Source: Prochlorococcus sp. scB243_495L20 (lineage in GTDB: Bacteria > Cyanobacteriota > Cyanobacteriia > PCC-6307 > Cyanobiaceae). Taken from it: a stretch of 64,000 nt of DNA. The notes beneath the pieces are model-generated. The model was not told the DNA's origin. It worked only from the letters and a program-made list of their open reading frames with translations, and searched no databases. The position numbers and the translations under genes are program-made. The stretch covers positions 62,001 to 126,000 of the forward strand of contig JFLX01000106.1 in the NCBI GenBank assembly GCA_000634215.1, read 5' to 3'. Position 1 is the first letter of the stretch, and each line of letters starts with the position of its first letter. Positions 36,425-45,540 of this stretch are shown piece by piece.

Positions 36425-37435
36425 ATGCAGAAATTATTTAAAAAAGATAAAATTCTTTTGGCTGGTGCATATGGCATGGTTGGAAGGGCAATAAAAAGAG
36501 CATTAATTAGAAAAAATTATGGTAATGAAAAATATTCAGGTCAGCTTTTCTGTCCTTCAAGAAAACATCTAAATTTCTTAAATTACATTGATTTAGAAAA
36601 TTGGTTTGATAAATATAATCCAGATATAGTAATAATAGCCGCAGCAAAGGTAGGAGGAATATTAGCTAATAATAATTATCCAGCTGATTTCTTACTTGAA
36701 AATCTCATAATCCAAAATAACCTTATAAGCATAGCTTGGAAAAAAAAAGTACGTAGATTATTATTTCTTGGAAGCAGTTGCATCTATCCTAAGTTTTCTA
36801 AACAGCCAATTGTTGAAGATTATCTTTTAAGTGGTTCTTTAGAAAAAACAAACGAATCATATGCATTGGCAAAAATAGCAGGCATTAAGTTATGCGAAGC
36901 ATTAAGGAATCAATACTCTTTTGACGCGATTTCATGTATGCCCTCAAATCTATATGGACCTTTTGATAATTATAATTATCAAAATAGTCATGTTTTACCT
37001 GCACTAATTAGAAAGTTTTCTGAAGCCAAGGAAGCTGGAGAACCAAAAATAACATGCTGGGGTGATGGAAGCCCATATAGAGAATTCCTACATGTAGATG
37101 ATTTAGCAGATGCTTGCTTATTTCTTTTAGAAAACTGGGACCCAGATAAATCAAAAAATAAAAATGATTCAGATAATGTAATCAATTGGATTAATGTAGG
37201 AACAGGGACTGAAATTTCAATAAAAAATTTAACAGAACTTATAAGTAATCAAATAGGCTACGAAGGAGAGGTTTTCTGGGACAAAAGTAAACCAAATGGA
37301 ACACCAAAGAAAACTTTATGTGTTCAAAAAATAAACTCATTAGGTTGGAAGCATAAAATAGACCTTGAAAATGGTATTTCAGAAACAATAAAATCTTTTA
37401 ATGAAGAAAAGACGAAAGGAATATTGAGAATTTAA
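36425..37435 (+). CDS. fcl: GDP-L-fucose synthase
   Basis: A 336-residue epimerase-reductase converting GDP-4-keto-6-deoxymannose to GDP-L-fucose. The NAD(P) loop LLAGAYGMVGRAIKRAL, AAAKVGGILANNNYPADFL, LGSSCIYPKFSKQPI (catalytic Ser/Cys region), SYALAKIAGIKLCE (YxxxK) and MPSNLYGPFDNY are all characteristic of Fcl/WcaG. Its TAA is directly followed by the ATG of the next epimerase (37436), so the genes are coupled. Confidence 0.94.
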   Translation: MQKLFKKDKILLAGAYGMVGRAIKRALIRKNYGNEKYSGQLFCPSRKHLNFLNYIDLENWFDKYNPDIVIIAAAKVGGILANNNYPADFLLENLIIQNNLISIAWKKKVRRLLFLGSSCIYPKFSKQPIVEDYLLSGSLEKTNESYALAKIAGIKLCEALRNQYSFDAISCMPSNLYGPFDNYNYQNSHVLPALIRKFSEAKEAGEPKITCWGDGSPYREFLHVDDLADACLFLLENWDPDKSKNKNDSDNVINWINVGTGTEISIKNLTELISNQIGYEGEVFWDKSKPNGTPKKTLCVQKINSLGWKHKIDLENGISETIKSFNEEKTKGILRI

Positions 37436-38455
37436 ATGAAAATTTTAGTAACTGGCGCAGCAGGATTTATTGGATTTCATATTTGTAAAAGACTTATTAA
37501 AAATAAAAACTATATTATTGGTGTAGATAACTTTAATGATTATTATGATCCAAATTTAAAAAATTCAAGAATTGAAAACCTAATTTCTGAAAAAAATAAG
37601 CCAAATGAATTCTTTAAAATTTATAAAGCTGATATTACAAATACAGTAGAGATAGAAAGCATTTTTCACAAAGAAAAGCCTGATATAGTTGTTCATCTCG
37701 CAGCACAAGCTGGAGTTAGATACTCAATTAATAACCCAAGTACCTATATTCAATCTAATTTAGTTGGATTTGGAAATATATTAGAAAATTGCAAAAAGCA
37801 TAAAATTGAACATCTTTTATTTGCCAGCAGTAGTTCTGTTTATGGTGGAAATAATAAATTACCTTATTCCGAAGATCAAGGCGTAGATCATCCTGTTAGT
37901 TTATACGCCGCTACCAAAAGATCCAACGAATTGATGGCTCATGCTTACAGTCATTTATATAATTTAAGATGCACCGGTTTAAGATTTTTCACTGTTTATG
38001 GGCCTTGGGGGAGACCTGATATGGCACTTTTTAAATTTACTGAATTAATTTTGAATAATAAGAAAATTGAAATCTATAATAGGGGTCAATTATATAGAGA
38101 CTTTACTTATATAGATGATGTCGTTGAAAGTATTTTTCAGATCATTAAAAATCCTCCAAATAATGAATTAATTAATTTAAATTCAAATGATCCATCTTCA
38201 AGTTGGGCTCCTTACAATTTATTTAATATTGGAAATTCAACCAACATTAAACTTATAGATTTCATAGATTTGTTAGAAAAACAATTAAATAAAAAATCAA
38301 AAAAGATTTATAAAGAGATGCAATTAGGTGATGTATTATCAACTTATGCAGATTGTACAAAACTTAAAAACTGGATAAATTACAAACCCAAAACAAATTT
38401 GCAAAAAGGAATAAAAGAATTCGTTGATTGGTACAAAAAGTATTACTGTAATTAA
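37436..38455 (+). CDS. UDP-glucuronate 4-epimerase (CapI/LspL type)
   Basis: A 339-residue extended SDR. NAD loop VTGAAGFIGFHICKRLI, then GVDNFNDYYDPNLKNSRI, typical for UDP-GlcA epimerases, HLAAQAGVRYSINNP, ASSSSVYGGNNKLPYSE, LYAATKRSNELMAHAYSHL and RFFTVYGPWGRPDMALFKFT. These mark it as UDP-glucuronate 4-epimerase making UDP-galacturonate, fed by ugd. Zero-bp gap to fcl. The following 186 bp contain a perfect 12-bp inverted repeat. Confidence 0.88.
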   Translation: MKILVTGAAGFIGFHICKRLIKNKNYIIGVDNFNDYYDPNLKNSRIENLISEKNKPNEFFKIYKADITNTVEIESIFHKEKPDIVVHLAAQAGVRYSINNPSTYIQSNLVGFGNILENCKKHKIEHLLFASSSSVYGGNNKLPYSEDQGVDHPVSLYAATKRSNELMAHAYSHLYNLRCTGLRFFTVYGPWGRPDMALFKFTELILNNKKIEIYNRGQLYRDFTYIDDVVESIFQIIKNPPNNELINLNSNDPSSSWAPYNLFNIGNSTNIKLIDFIDLLEKQLNKKSKKIYKEMQLGDVLSTYADCTKLKNWINYKPKTNLQKGIKEFVDWYKKYYCN

Positions 38456-38529
38456 CAAGACAAGATAGTGTTAGATTTTTTACTTTTTAAAATCAAATAA
38501 ATTATTTAACTGGTGCAAGAAAAAGATGA

Positions 38530-38596
38530 ATCGTGTACTATTTTATCTTTAATTTTTAAACGAACAATTTACAACCGCATAAAGATAGTACACGAT
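38530..38596. repeat. Inverted repeat between UDP-GlcA epimerase and pseB
   Basis: ATCGTGTACTAT at 38530-38541 and its exact reverse complement ATAGTACACGAT at 38585-38596 enclose 43 bases. Three further bases pair on the inner side if one G-T wobble is allowed. The arms are far less A+T-rich than the surroundings. Possible hairpin RNA, paired operator, or remnant of a small mobile element; terminator activity is doubtful as no T-run follows. Confidence 0.55.
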
Positions 38597-38641
38597 ACTG
38601 TTATATTCATAATAAAAGTAGCAAATTTATTATTTTAATTA

Positions 38642-39664
38642 ATGAAAGATATAATTTCAGGATCTAGCTTGCTTATAACGGGAGGAACAGGCAGTTTCGG
38701 AAAACATTTTTTAAAAAAAATTTTTTTAAATTATCCAAACATAAAAAGAATTGTAATTTTTAGCAGAGATGAGTTAAAACAGTGGGAGCTTCAGAATTTA
38801 TATCCTCAAGAAAAATATCCTCAGATAAGATTCTTTATGGGCGATATAAGAGATAGAGACAGATTAAAAAGAGCATTAGAAGGGGTTGATATTGTGATTC
38901 ATGCCGCTGCACTCAAGCAAGTGCCTGCTGCAGAATATAATCCAATGGAATGCATTAAAACAAATGTATTAGGAGCAGAAAATTTAATTGAAGCAAGTTT
39001 AGATACTAAAGTAAAAAAAATTATTGCTTTGAGTACAGATAAAGCAGCATCTCCAATTAATTTATATGGTGCTACAAAATTATGCTCAGATAAGTTATTT
39101 ATTTCATCAAACAATATTAAAGGCCCTAGAGATTTAACATTTTCAGTAGTGAGATATGGCAATGTAATGGGATCAAGAGGTTCAGTGATTCCATTTTTTA
39201 TGAAAAATGCACAAAAAGGGGTGCTGCCAATTACACATCCAAATATGACACGATTCAATATATCTCTTGATGAAAGTGTAAATTTGGTATTTTGGGCTAT
39301 TAATGAATCACTAGGAGGAGAAATATTTGTTCCAATAATACCTAGCTATAAAATTCTAGATCTTGCAGAGGCAATTAGTCCAAGCTGCAAAAAACCTGTA
39401 ATTGGGATAAGATCAGGAGAAAAGATTCATGAAGAAATGATTAGCGTATCTGATAGTTATAACACTATTAATTTAGGCAAATATTATGCAATTTTGCCTG
39501 CTGACGGAAAACTATTAAGTAAATATAAAGAGCTAAATATTAATTTCACACCTTTCCCTGAGGGTAAATCTTATAATTCAGGTGAGAATGATAAGTTTCT
39601 AACTGTAAACGAAATGAGACTTTTAATAAGGGAACACATTGATAAAAACTTTATCCCGGAATGA
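38642..39664 (+). CDS. pseB: UDP-N-acetylglucosamine 4,6-dehydratase (inverting), PseB
   Basis: A 340-residue SDR catalysing the first step of pseudaminic acid synthesis: C4 oxidation, 6-dehydration and C5 inversion of UDP-GlcNAc. SLLITGGTGSFGKHFLKKIF, FSRDELKQWE, FFMGDIRDRDRLKRALEGVD, HAAALKQVPAAEYNPMECI, LSTDKAASPINLYGATKL and RYGNVMGSRGSVIPFF are hallmark PseB/FlaA1 sequences. Short, soluble, no TM helices, consistent with PseB. Overlaps pseC by 4 bp (ATGA). Confidence 0.93.
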   Translation: MKDIISGSSLLITGGTGSFGKHFLKKIFLNYPNIKRIVIFSRDELKQWELQNLYPQEKYPQIRFFMGDIRDRDRLKRALEGVDIVIHAAALKQVPAAEYNPMECIKTNVLGAENLIEASLDTKVKKIIALSTDKAASPINLYGATKLCSDKLFISSNNIKGPRDLTFSVVRYGNVMGSRGSVIPFFMKNAQKGVLPITHPNMTRFNISLDESVNLVFWAINESLGGEIFVPIIPSYKILDLAEAISPSCKKPVIGIRSGEKIHEEMISVSDSYNTINLGKYYAILPADGKLLSKYKELNINFTPFPEGKSYNSGENDKFLTVNEMRLLIREHIDKNFIPE

Positions 39665-40839
39665 AGTCTTTAAATAAATTTATTCCTTATGGTAAACAAT
39701 CTATAAGTGAAGAGGATATTGAAAATGTTATAAGCGCTTTAAAAAGTCCACTTATTACTCAAGGACCTCTATGTCAAGAATTTGAATCTAAAATTTCGAA
39801 AAAAATAGGCTCCCAATATGGAGTTGCTGTTAATAGTGCGACAAGTGCTCTTCACATTGCATGTATTGCATTAGGTCTCAAAAAAGGAGATATCCTTTGG
39901 ACAAGTCCAATATCATTCGTTGCCTCTGCGAATTGCGCTCTTTATTGCGGCGCAAAAATAGATTTTGTTGATATAGATCCAAATTCTGGACTTATGTCAA
40001 TTGAAAAATTAAAAGAAAAACTAAGTATAGCTGCATTAAACAACAAACTTCCAAAAATAATTATTCCTGTCCACCTAACGGGAAGTTCATGTAATATGGA
40101 AGAGATTTTTAAGCTATCAAAAAAATATAACTTTAAGATTATTGAAGATGCGAGCCATGCAATAGGTGGCAAGTATAAAGCTCAATATGTAGGGAATTGC
40201 AAATACAGTTCTGTTTGTGTTTTTAGTTTTCATCCAGTGAAAATCATTACCACTGGAGAAGGAGGCTTTGCCTCAACTAACGATAAAATTATTTTTGAGA
40301 AAATGGTGAATTTAAGAAGTCATGGGATTATTAGAAATATAAAAGATTTCAAATATAAAAGTAATGGACCATGGAGTTATGAACAACAAGAATTAGGATT
40401 CAACTATAGATTGACTGAATTACAGGCAGCATTAGGAATAAGTCAATTAAAAAGATTAGATAATTTTGTAATTAAAAGAAACATCTTATTTGAAAGGTAC
40501 AAAAAGCTTATAGAAGATTTACCAATTAAATTATTAGAAATTCCCAATAATGTATATTCATCCGTTCACCTAGCTGTGATTAGATTAGATAACAAAGAAA
40601 AAAGTTTTCACAAGTTTATTTTTGAAAAAATGCAGAGTCATAATATTGGGGTTCAATTACACTATCAACCTATTCATCTTCACCCTTTTTATCAAAATCT
40701 CAATTTTAAGAAAAATGATTTCCCCAATGCTGAACTTTATAGTCAGAATGCGATTAGTATTCCACTATATCCAGATTTAACCGAGGAAGAACAAATATTT
40801 ATAGTTTCTATTTTATCTAAATATCTTCAGCAAAGATAA
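39661..40839 (+). CDS. pseC: UDP-4-amino-4,6-dideoxy-N-acetyl-beta-L-altrosamine transaminase, PseC
   Basis: A 392-residue DegT-family PLP aminotransferase, second step of the pseudaminic pathway. N-terminal FIPYGKQSISEEDIENVISAL, LITQGPLCQEFE, VAVNSATSALHIACIALG, SPISFVASANCALYCGA, IEDASHAIGGKYK, PLP-lysine region SFHPVKIITTGEGGFA and NYRLTELQAALGISQL, then VQLHYQPIHLHPFYQ. All match PseC more closely than other DegT members. Translationally coupled to pseB. Confidence 0.93.
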   Translation: MKSLNKFIPYGKQSISEEDIENVISALKSPLITQGPLCQEFESKISKKIGSQYGVAVNSATSALHIACIALGLKKGDILWTSPISFVASANCALYCGAKIDFVDIDPNSGLMSIEKLKEKLSIAALNNKLPKIIIPVHLTGSSCNMEEIFKLSKKYNFKIIEDASHAIGGKYKAQYVGNCKYSSVCVFSFHPVKIITTGEGGFASTNDKIIFEKMVNLRSHGIIRNIKDFKYKSNGPWSYEQQELGFNYRLTELQAALGISQLKRLDNFVIKRNILFERYKKLIEDLPIKLLEIPNNVYSSVHLAVIRLDNKEKSFHKFIFEKMQSHNIGVQLHYQPIHLHPFYQNLNFKKNDFPNAELYSQNAISIPLYPDLTEEEQIFIVSILSKYLQQR

Positions 40840-40938
40840 AATATCATATTATCATTTTAAAAAAGATTAATTAATTAATTAACTTTCCATTTTTTTAACT
40901 TTAATTGTTATAAAATTATCAACTAAAGAATTTAATAT

Positions 40939-41589
40939 ATGAGAATATTTAAACGAATTAAAGAAAGAATTAAAAATATTTTAAGGATTTTTCTACAGCT
41001 AGACAAACTAATAATTAATCCTGCTCCGATTTATACAAAAAGAGATGAAGGTATTCGTTTACATTTAGGTTCTGGGAATATAAATCTTCAAGGATGGATA
41101 AATATCGATGCTAGGAAGAATAGCCATATACATATTTTAGAAAAAAACTTTAAATTAGAAACTTTTGCTGACAATAGTATTACTGAAATATATCTTTGCC
41201 ATGTTCTAGAGCATTTTACGCCAAATGAAATTGAGAATTTAATGGAGATTTTTAGTAGAAAATTAATTAATGGCGGAACACTAAGAATTTCAGTTCCAGA
41301 CTTTGATAATTTGATATTAATTTATAAATTAAGTAGAAATAATATAGAAAAAATAGATCCAATTTTATTAGGAGGGCAGGATCATATTTATAATTTTCAC
41401 AAATCAATCTTTAATAAAGCCAAACTAAAAAAAATATTTAAAAAGTACAGTTTCAATTTTATTACTGAATGGGAAACAAAAGATGTATTTGGATATAGTC
41501 TAGGTGATTACTCAAATCAAAAAATTAAAATAGCTAATAAAAAAGTCAATATTAGCCTAAACCTCGCAGGTATATTAAAAAAAAGATAA
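40939..41589 (+). CDS. SAM-dependent methyltransferase-like protein
   Basis: A 216-residue class I methyltransferase. Motif I is RLHLGSGNINLQGWINIDAR (about residues 39-58), motif post-I the NID acid, motif II EIYLCHVLEHFTPNEIENL and then GGTLRISVPDFDNL. This subtype is common in polysaccharide loci, where it methylates sugars. It lies 99 bp after pseC and 22 bp before the EpsG-like gene. No TM segments. Substrate unknown. Confidence 0.8.
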   Translation: MRIFKRIKERIKNILRIFLQLDKLIINPAPIYTKRDEGIRLHLGSGNINLQGWINIDARKNSHIHILEKNFKLETFADNSITEIYLCHVLEHFTPNEIENLMEIFSRKLINGGTLRISVPDFDNLILIYKLSRNNIEKIDPILLGGQDHIYNFHKSIFNKAKLKKIFKKYSFNFITEWETKDVFGYSLGDYSNQKIKIANKKVNISLNLAGILKKR

Positions 41590-41611
41590 GTATTACCTAG
41601 AGCTTTTAATT

Positions 41612-42733
41612 ATGAATATATTTCTATTTTTAAGTTTATATTCATCGCTGATCTTACCTACACTTAATCTGAAATTAAATAAAACGTTAATCTATGTTTT
41701 TAGTTTAACTTTTTTATTGGTTATCAGCTTAATAAGAGACCCTCTATCACCTCCAGACACTTTTAATTATTTACCTGCAATTGAATCTGGGACGGGAAAT
41801 TGGTTTAATACTATTAGTCCTACATTTGGTTTTATAGTTAATTTTTTAAGAAATATTGTTGGATTAGATACCTTAACAACTCTTCAAGTTATTAATTTAA
41901 TACCATTTCTTTGCATTTTTATAAGTTCATTAATTTTGGATAATCCAATTTTTTTACCTATCTACCTTAGTAGCGAGACTTTTAGTTTATTAAGTTTTAA
42001 TGCTATAAGACAAGGCTTAGCTATAGGTTTTCTTACCTTGGCTCTTTCAATTTTTATAAAAAATTTACTATCCAAAAAAAATTATCTTCAGTCATACAAC
42101 TTTTATATTTTTATAACTTTTTTAATTGCTTCAATAAACTCTCATCCAAGTTCTTTAATTTTTATTCTTATTTTCATGATCACTTTCTTCGGGTATAAAT
42201 ACAAAAAAACATTGACTACATTAAAAATCAAAAAAGGGGTTTTAATTTATACACTTTTATTTTTACTATTAATTATTACAATTTTTTATTTGCAACCATT
42301 GATAATTTCCTTTTTATTGAGAAGAGGATCTATCCCCTTTAATATTAAATATTTAAGTTCAATTAATATGGACTTTGGAGGAAATCATTTCTCATCTATT
42401 TATAGAATTTCAATAATGTTTTTAGTTTACCTTTACAACAAATCAATAGTAAAAAAACTAAAGAATCCAAATGAAGTTATTAAAAATATATATGATCTGA
42501 ATAAAATTATTCACTTTACTTTTATTCCGATAATAATGGTAACTCTTTTTTCGCCACCACTTATTTTATCAAGATTAAGTCATTTTTATATTATCCCATT
42601 ATTTTTATCATTTTATTTAACAAATAAAATATATCCCGGCAAAAGATTATTTATTCATAATTTAATAATTTTAGTAGGAATTTTAACTTATACATCTAAT
42701 TCAGTTTTATCAATTTTAGTAGCCAAAATATAA
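41612..42733 (+). CDS. EpsG/Wzy-like polysaccharide polymerase membrane protein
   Basis: A 373-residue protein with about ten hydrophobic helices. Residues near 45-60 carry LIRDPLSPPDTFNYLPAIESG, and about 130 AIRQGLAIGFLTLALSIF followed by ASINSHPSSLIFILIFMI; the R-Q-x-x-A and N-S-H-P-S-S elements are the signature of EpsG-type Wzy polymerases. It would link repeat units on the outer face of the inner membrane. It lies between a methyltransferase and a dioxygenase-like gene on the same strand, in a section that also has the WecA-like initiator. Confidence 0.72.
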   Translation: MNIFLFLSLYSSLILPTLNLKLNKTLIYVFSLTFLLVISLIRDPLSPPDTFNYLPAIESGTGNWFNTISPTFGFIVNFLRNIVGLDTLTTLQVINLIPFLCIFISSLILDNPIFLPIYLSSETFSLLSFNAIRQGLAIGFLTLALSIFIKNLLSKKNYLQSYNFYIFITFLIASINSHPSSLIFILIFMITFFGYKYKKTLTTLKIKKGVLIYTLLFLLLIITIFYLQPLIISFLLRRGSIPFNIKYLSSINMDFGGNHFSSIYRISIMFLVYLYNKSIVKKLKNPNEVIKNIYDLNKIIHFTFIPIIMVTLFSPPLILSRLSHFYIIPLFLSFYLTNKIYPGKRLFIHNLIILVGILTYTSNSVLSILVAKI

Positions 42734-42809
42734 CAATTCTATTTCGATTTATTAACTACAAAATGTAATTGGTTTAAATTCTCCTAATATTTTAAAATTC
42801 ATATTAGAA

Positions 42810-43649
42810 ATGTTTAATATTGTATTTATTCCTGAAAATAAGGTAAAGCTTATTTATAAATATGTTTGTAAATCATATAATTTTTTAGTTACTACTTTAG
42901 AGAATATATTTTTTAAACAAACAATAACCAATAACTCAATAATTAAAAAAGGTTATTTCATGAAAGGGAAAAGACCTTTTGAATTTGAAGATCTAAATAA
43001 AACCAAAAAGGTTCCCATTAATAAATATTTGTTTATTTATCTTCCTGATCAAAATTTAATTAATGACTTAATTTCAAATATTTTCAATGAAGAATTTAGA
43101 GATTATATTACCTCAATAACTGGTTTTAAATACTCTATCGATTACATGATTATTTATGATAGGAAATTTATAAAGGAATCAGAAAGAGAAAGAAGTACCC
43201 TTGAACTTTGGTATTCTTACAAGTGGCATTTCGATAAACCAAATAGTAATAATACTTTAAAAATAATATATCCAATAAATATCACATCAGAACATGGACC
43301 ATTAAGTGTGATTGATAATGAATCAAGTAAAAAAATTAAAAATATAACTACCCTCCCAACAAATCATAAATCATATAAGTTTGTAGGAAAAAGAAATAAA
43401 ATTTATGGTTTTTTCCCTGCAAGATGTTGTCATAGAGACGGTATACCTTCAAACGGTAAAATAGCTACTCAAATTATGTTTCAATTAAACCCTCGTAAAA
43501 ACTGGTCTATAAATTGTAATCTAACGAAGAAAAAGCCTAATTTAAATAACAAACTAAAAATATGGACAAATGAACCAAAATTTACTTTTTTAACATGTAT
43601 GAGCGAACAAAGGGTTAAATTTAAGAATTATCCAAATATAGAAAATTGA
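42810..43649 (+). CDS. Fe/2-oxoglutarate dioxygenase-like protein, function unknown
   Basis: A 279-residue protein that I recognise only by motif. WYSYKWHFDKPNSN supplies an HxD metal pair (about residues 138-140), and FFPARCCHRDGIPSN-GKIATQIMFQLNP gives a distal His followed by an Arg-like/strand region, as in phytanoyl-CoA-dioxygenase-type folds. The N-terminal 50 residues are basic and mildly hydrophobic. It overlaps the WecA-like gene by 4 bp (TTGA), so they are coupled. It is the second PhyH-like gene in the island. It may modify the glycan or a lipid carrier; that is inference. Confidence 0.5.
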   Translation: MFNIVFIPENKVKLIYKYVCKSYNFLVTTLENIFFKQTITNNSIIKKGYFMKGKRPFEFEDLNKTKKVPINKYLFIYLPDQNLINDLISNIFNEEFRDYITSITGFKYSIDYMIIYDRKFIKESERERSTLELWYSYKWHFDKPNSNNTLKIIYPINITSEHGPLSVIDNESSKKIKNITTLPTNHKSYKFVGKRNKIYGFFPARCCHRDGIPSNGKIATQIMFQLNPRKNWSINCNLTKKKPNLNNKLKIWTNEPKFTFLTCMSEQRVKFKNYPNIEN

Positions 43650-44638
43650 ATATCAATTACGACATTTTTATAAACTCAATAATTTGCTTCTTACTGCCTG
43701 GAATAATATCTTATTTTACATTCCCATTGGTAAACAAATTTGCATTGAATTTTGGATTTGTTGACAACCCAAGTCCCAGAAAACAACATAATTTTCCAAT
43801 TGCAAGAATTGGCGGTATTTCGATCGTTTTAGGCTTTTTTCTAACACTTTTAATAACCAGTTTTTTAATACCAAATGTATTTAATTACTTTTTGTCTAAC
43901 AACGAAAAATTTATATATGTATTTATTGGAAGCATAATGATGTTTTTTCTTGGATTTGCAGACGACATAAAAGGTATGTCTCCATGGTCAAGATTGATAG
44001 GTCAAACCATAATTTCTTCTATTTTATGGTCAAGGGGTGTGTCATTGAATAGTATAAGTCTTGATAATATAGGAATCTTAGATCACACTTTTTATTTAAA
44101 TACTTATACAAGTTTTTTTATTACAGTTATTTGGCTAGTAGGCATAACAAATGCTTTTAACTGGATTGATGGGTTAGATGGGTTAGCTGTTGGCATAGCA
44201 TTTATCTCATCAATAAGCTTTATAATAATCTTTAAAAAATTTAATTCCTCTGAATTAATTTACTTATCAACTATTATTGCGGGTTCCAGTTTAGGTTTTC
44301 TTCTCAATAATATTCATCCTGCAAAAATATTTATGGGCGATGGTGGCGCATATTTTCTCGGTTTTTCTTTGGGTGCTTTAAGTTTATACGACTTTAATAA
44401 TGATTTAAATAACCAAAGTTTTATATTATGTTTACTTGTTCTTACTTTACCTTTGATAGATATGGCTTCGGTAATATTTAGAAGAGTTTACAATGGTAAA
44501 TCACCATTTTATCCTGACAAAACACACTTTCATCATTATTTATTAAAGAGAGGATTTAATCACGCCAATACTGTATTCATACTATATTTTTTATCATTTA
44601 TTTTTTCATTTTTTACAATATTAATTATGAAAATTTAA
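43646..44638 (+). CDS. WecA/MraY-family polyprenyl-phosphate GlcNAc/HexNAc-1-phosphate transferase
   Basis: A 330-residue, about ten-TM enzyme that starts a lipid-linked glycan by transferring HexNAc-1-P from a UDP-sugar to undecaprenyl phosphate. Family motifs: VDNPSPRKQHNFPIARIGGI, the catalytic acidic FLGFADDIKGMSPWSRLIGQ, TNAFNWIDGLDGLAVGIAF, NIHPAKIFMGDGGAYFLG and the HFHHYLLKRGFNH (HHH-type) loop. The substrate subgroup is WecA/TagO/RgpG-like, not MraY. TTG start at 43646 overlaps the previous stop by 4 bp. This is the only initiating transferase seen in the window. Confidence 0.9.
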   Translation: MNINYDIFINSIICFLLPGIISYFTFPLVNKFALNFGFVDNPSPRKQHNFPIARIGGISIVLGFFLTLLITSFLIPNVFNYFLSNNEKFIYVFIGSIMMFFLGFADDIKGMSPWSRLIGQTIISSILWSRGVSLNSISLDNIGILDHTFYLNTYTSFFITVIWLVGITNAFNWIDGLDGLAVGIAFISSISFIIIFKKFNSSELIYLSTIIAGSSLGFLLNNIHPAKIFMGDGGAYFLGFSLGALSLYDFNNDLNNQSFILCLLVLTLPLIDMASVIFRRVYNGKSPFYPDKTHFHHYLLKRGFNHANTVFILYFLSFIFSFFTILIMKI

Positions 44639-44677
44639 CTAAGTAATTAAAAATAACTTATTAAAAATTTTTGATTT

Positions 44678-44790
44678 TCAAATTGTATTAATAAAAGTAT
44701 TTATCAACTCACTTATAGGAGAAATTTCTTGAAGGGTAGAATTATATTTATTGATCATAAAGAAAGCTTTTAATAAATCTGGTATTTAAA
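44678..44790 (-). other. Short coding-like remnant downstream of pseF
   Basis: On the minus strand, directly after the pseF stop, about 37 codons read without a stop (IPDLLKAFFMINKY, LQEISPISELIN) to a TGA at 44680-44678. It looks like the C-terminal tail of a lost gene, which I cannot identify. The rest of the 153-bp gap shows nothing. Confidence 0.3.
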
Positions 44791-44791
44791 A

Positions 44792-45511
44792 CTATTTAAG
44801 CTTTTCTTTATTAAGAATTGCGTATTGAATTGTTGCTATTTTCCAGTCTTCCATTGTGTCAATATCAATAACCTCTTCTCTAGATAATATTAAAGGAATC
44901 GAATCTTCGCAAAAAATAATCTCATCTGCCAATGCAAAATCAGCATTCATAAAATAAAATTGTCCAGCATCATGATACATTGTTTCTAAATCTTGAGACC
45001 TTGTTAAAAAATTTGCTGGGTCATTCATTTGAACCCTTCCGTTAGATGTCTTTTTAAAAGCTCTTTGGATTGGGTGAGCATATTCTATACATGTAAAAAG
45101 GCATTTAGCATTTGAAATTTTTAACTTTTCAAAACCTTCTTTTAATCTCTTTACAGAGATAAATGGAGAACATGGATAAATAATGCAAATAATATCCGGT
45201 TTATAATTATTAGAAATAAGCCATCTAGTGAAATCACTAATAACCTTTCCTACAGGAGTAAAGTCATCAGATATTTCTTGAGATCTTAAAAAAGGAACAG
45301 ATGCTCCTGCTTCTCTAGAAATCTTTGCAATTTCCTCTGAATCAGTAGACACGAAAATTTCGTCAAAAATTTGCGAATCTTTTGCTACTTTTATAGGTAT
45401 TGAAATCATTGGGCCGTTAACAAAATTTTTAATATTTTTTTTTGGAATTCTTTTTGAATTTAATCTTGCGGGCAAAATAGCAAATACCTTCTTTTTGAGA
45501 ATATCTTTCAT
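44792..45511 (-). CDS. pseF: CMP-pseudaminic acid cytidylyltransferase
   Basis: A 239-residue cytidylyltransferase activating pseudaminic acid with CTP. N-terminus AILPARLNSKRIPKKNIKNF (nucleotide loop), ISTDSEEIAKISREAGASVPF, CIIYPCSPFISVKRL, CIEYAHPIQRAFKK, DAGQFYFMNADFAL and the metal-binding IDIDTMEDWKIA. The PIQRA and QFYF features are typical of PseF rather than NeuA. It lies alone on the minus strand, separated from pseB/pseC and followed upstream by an aminotransferase relic. Confidence 0.9.
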   Translation of the reverse strand: MKDILKKKVFAILPARLNSKRIPKKNIKNFVNGPMISIPIKVAKDSQIFDEIFVSTDSEEIAKISREAGASVPFLRSQEISDDFTPVGKVISDFTRWLISNNYKPDIICIIYPCSPFISVKRLKEGFEKLKISNAKCLFTCIEYAHPIQRAFKKTSNGRVQMNDPANFLTRSQDLETMYHDAGQFYFMNADFALADEIIFCEDSIPLILSREEVIDIDTMEDWKIATIQYAILNKEKLK

Positions 45512-45540
45512 TTGAATTAAAAAACCATATACTATTTTGA

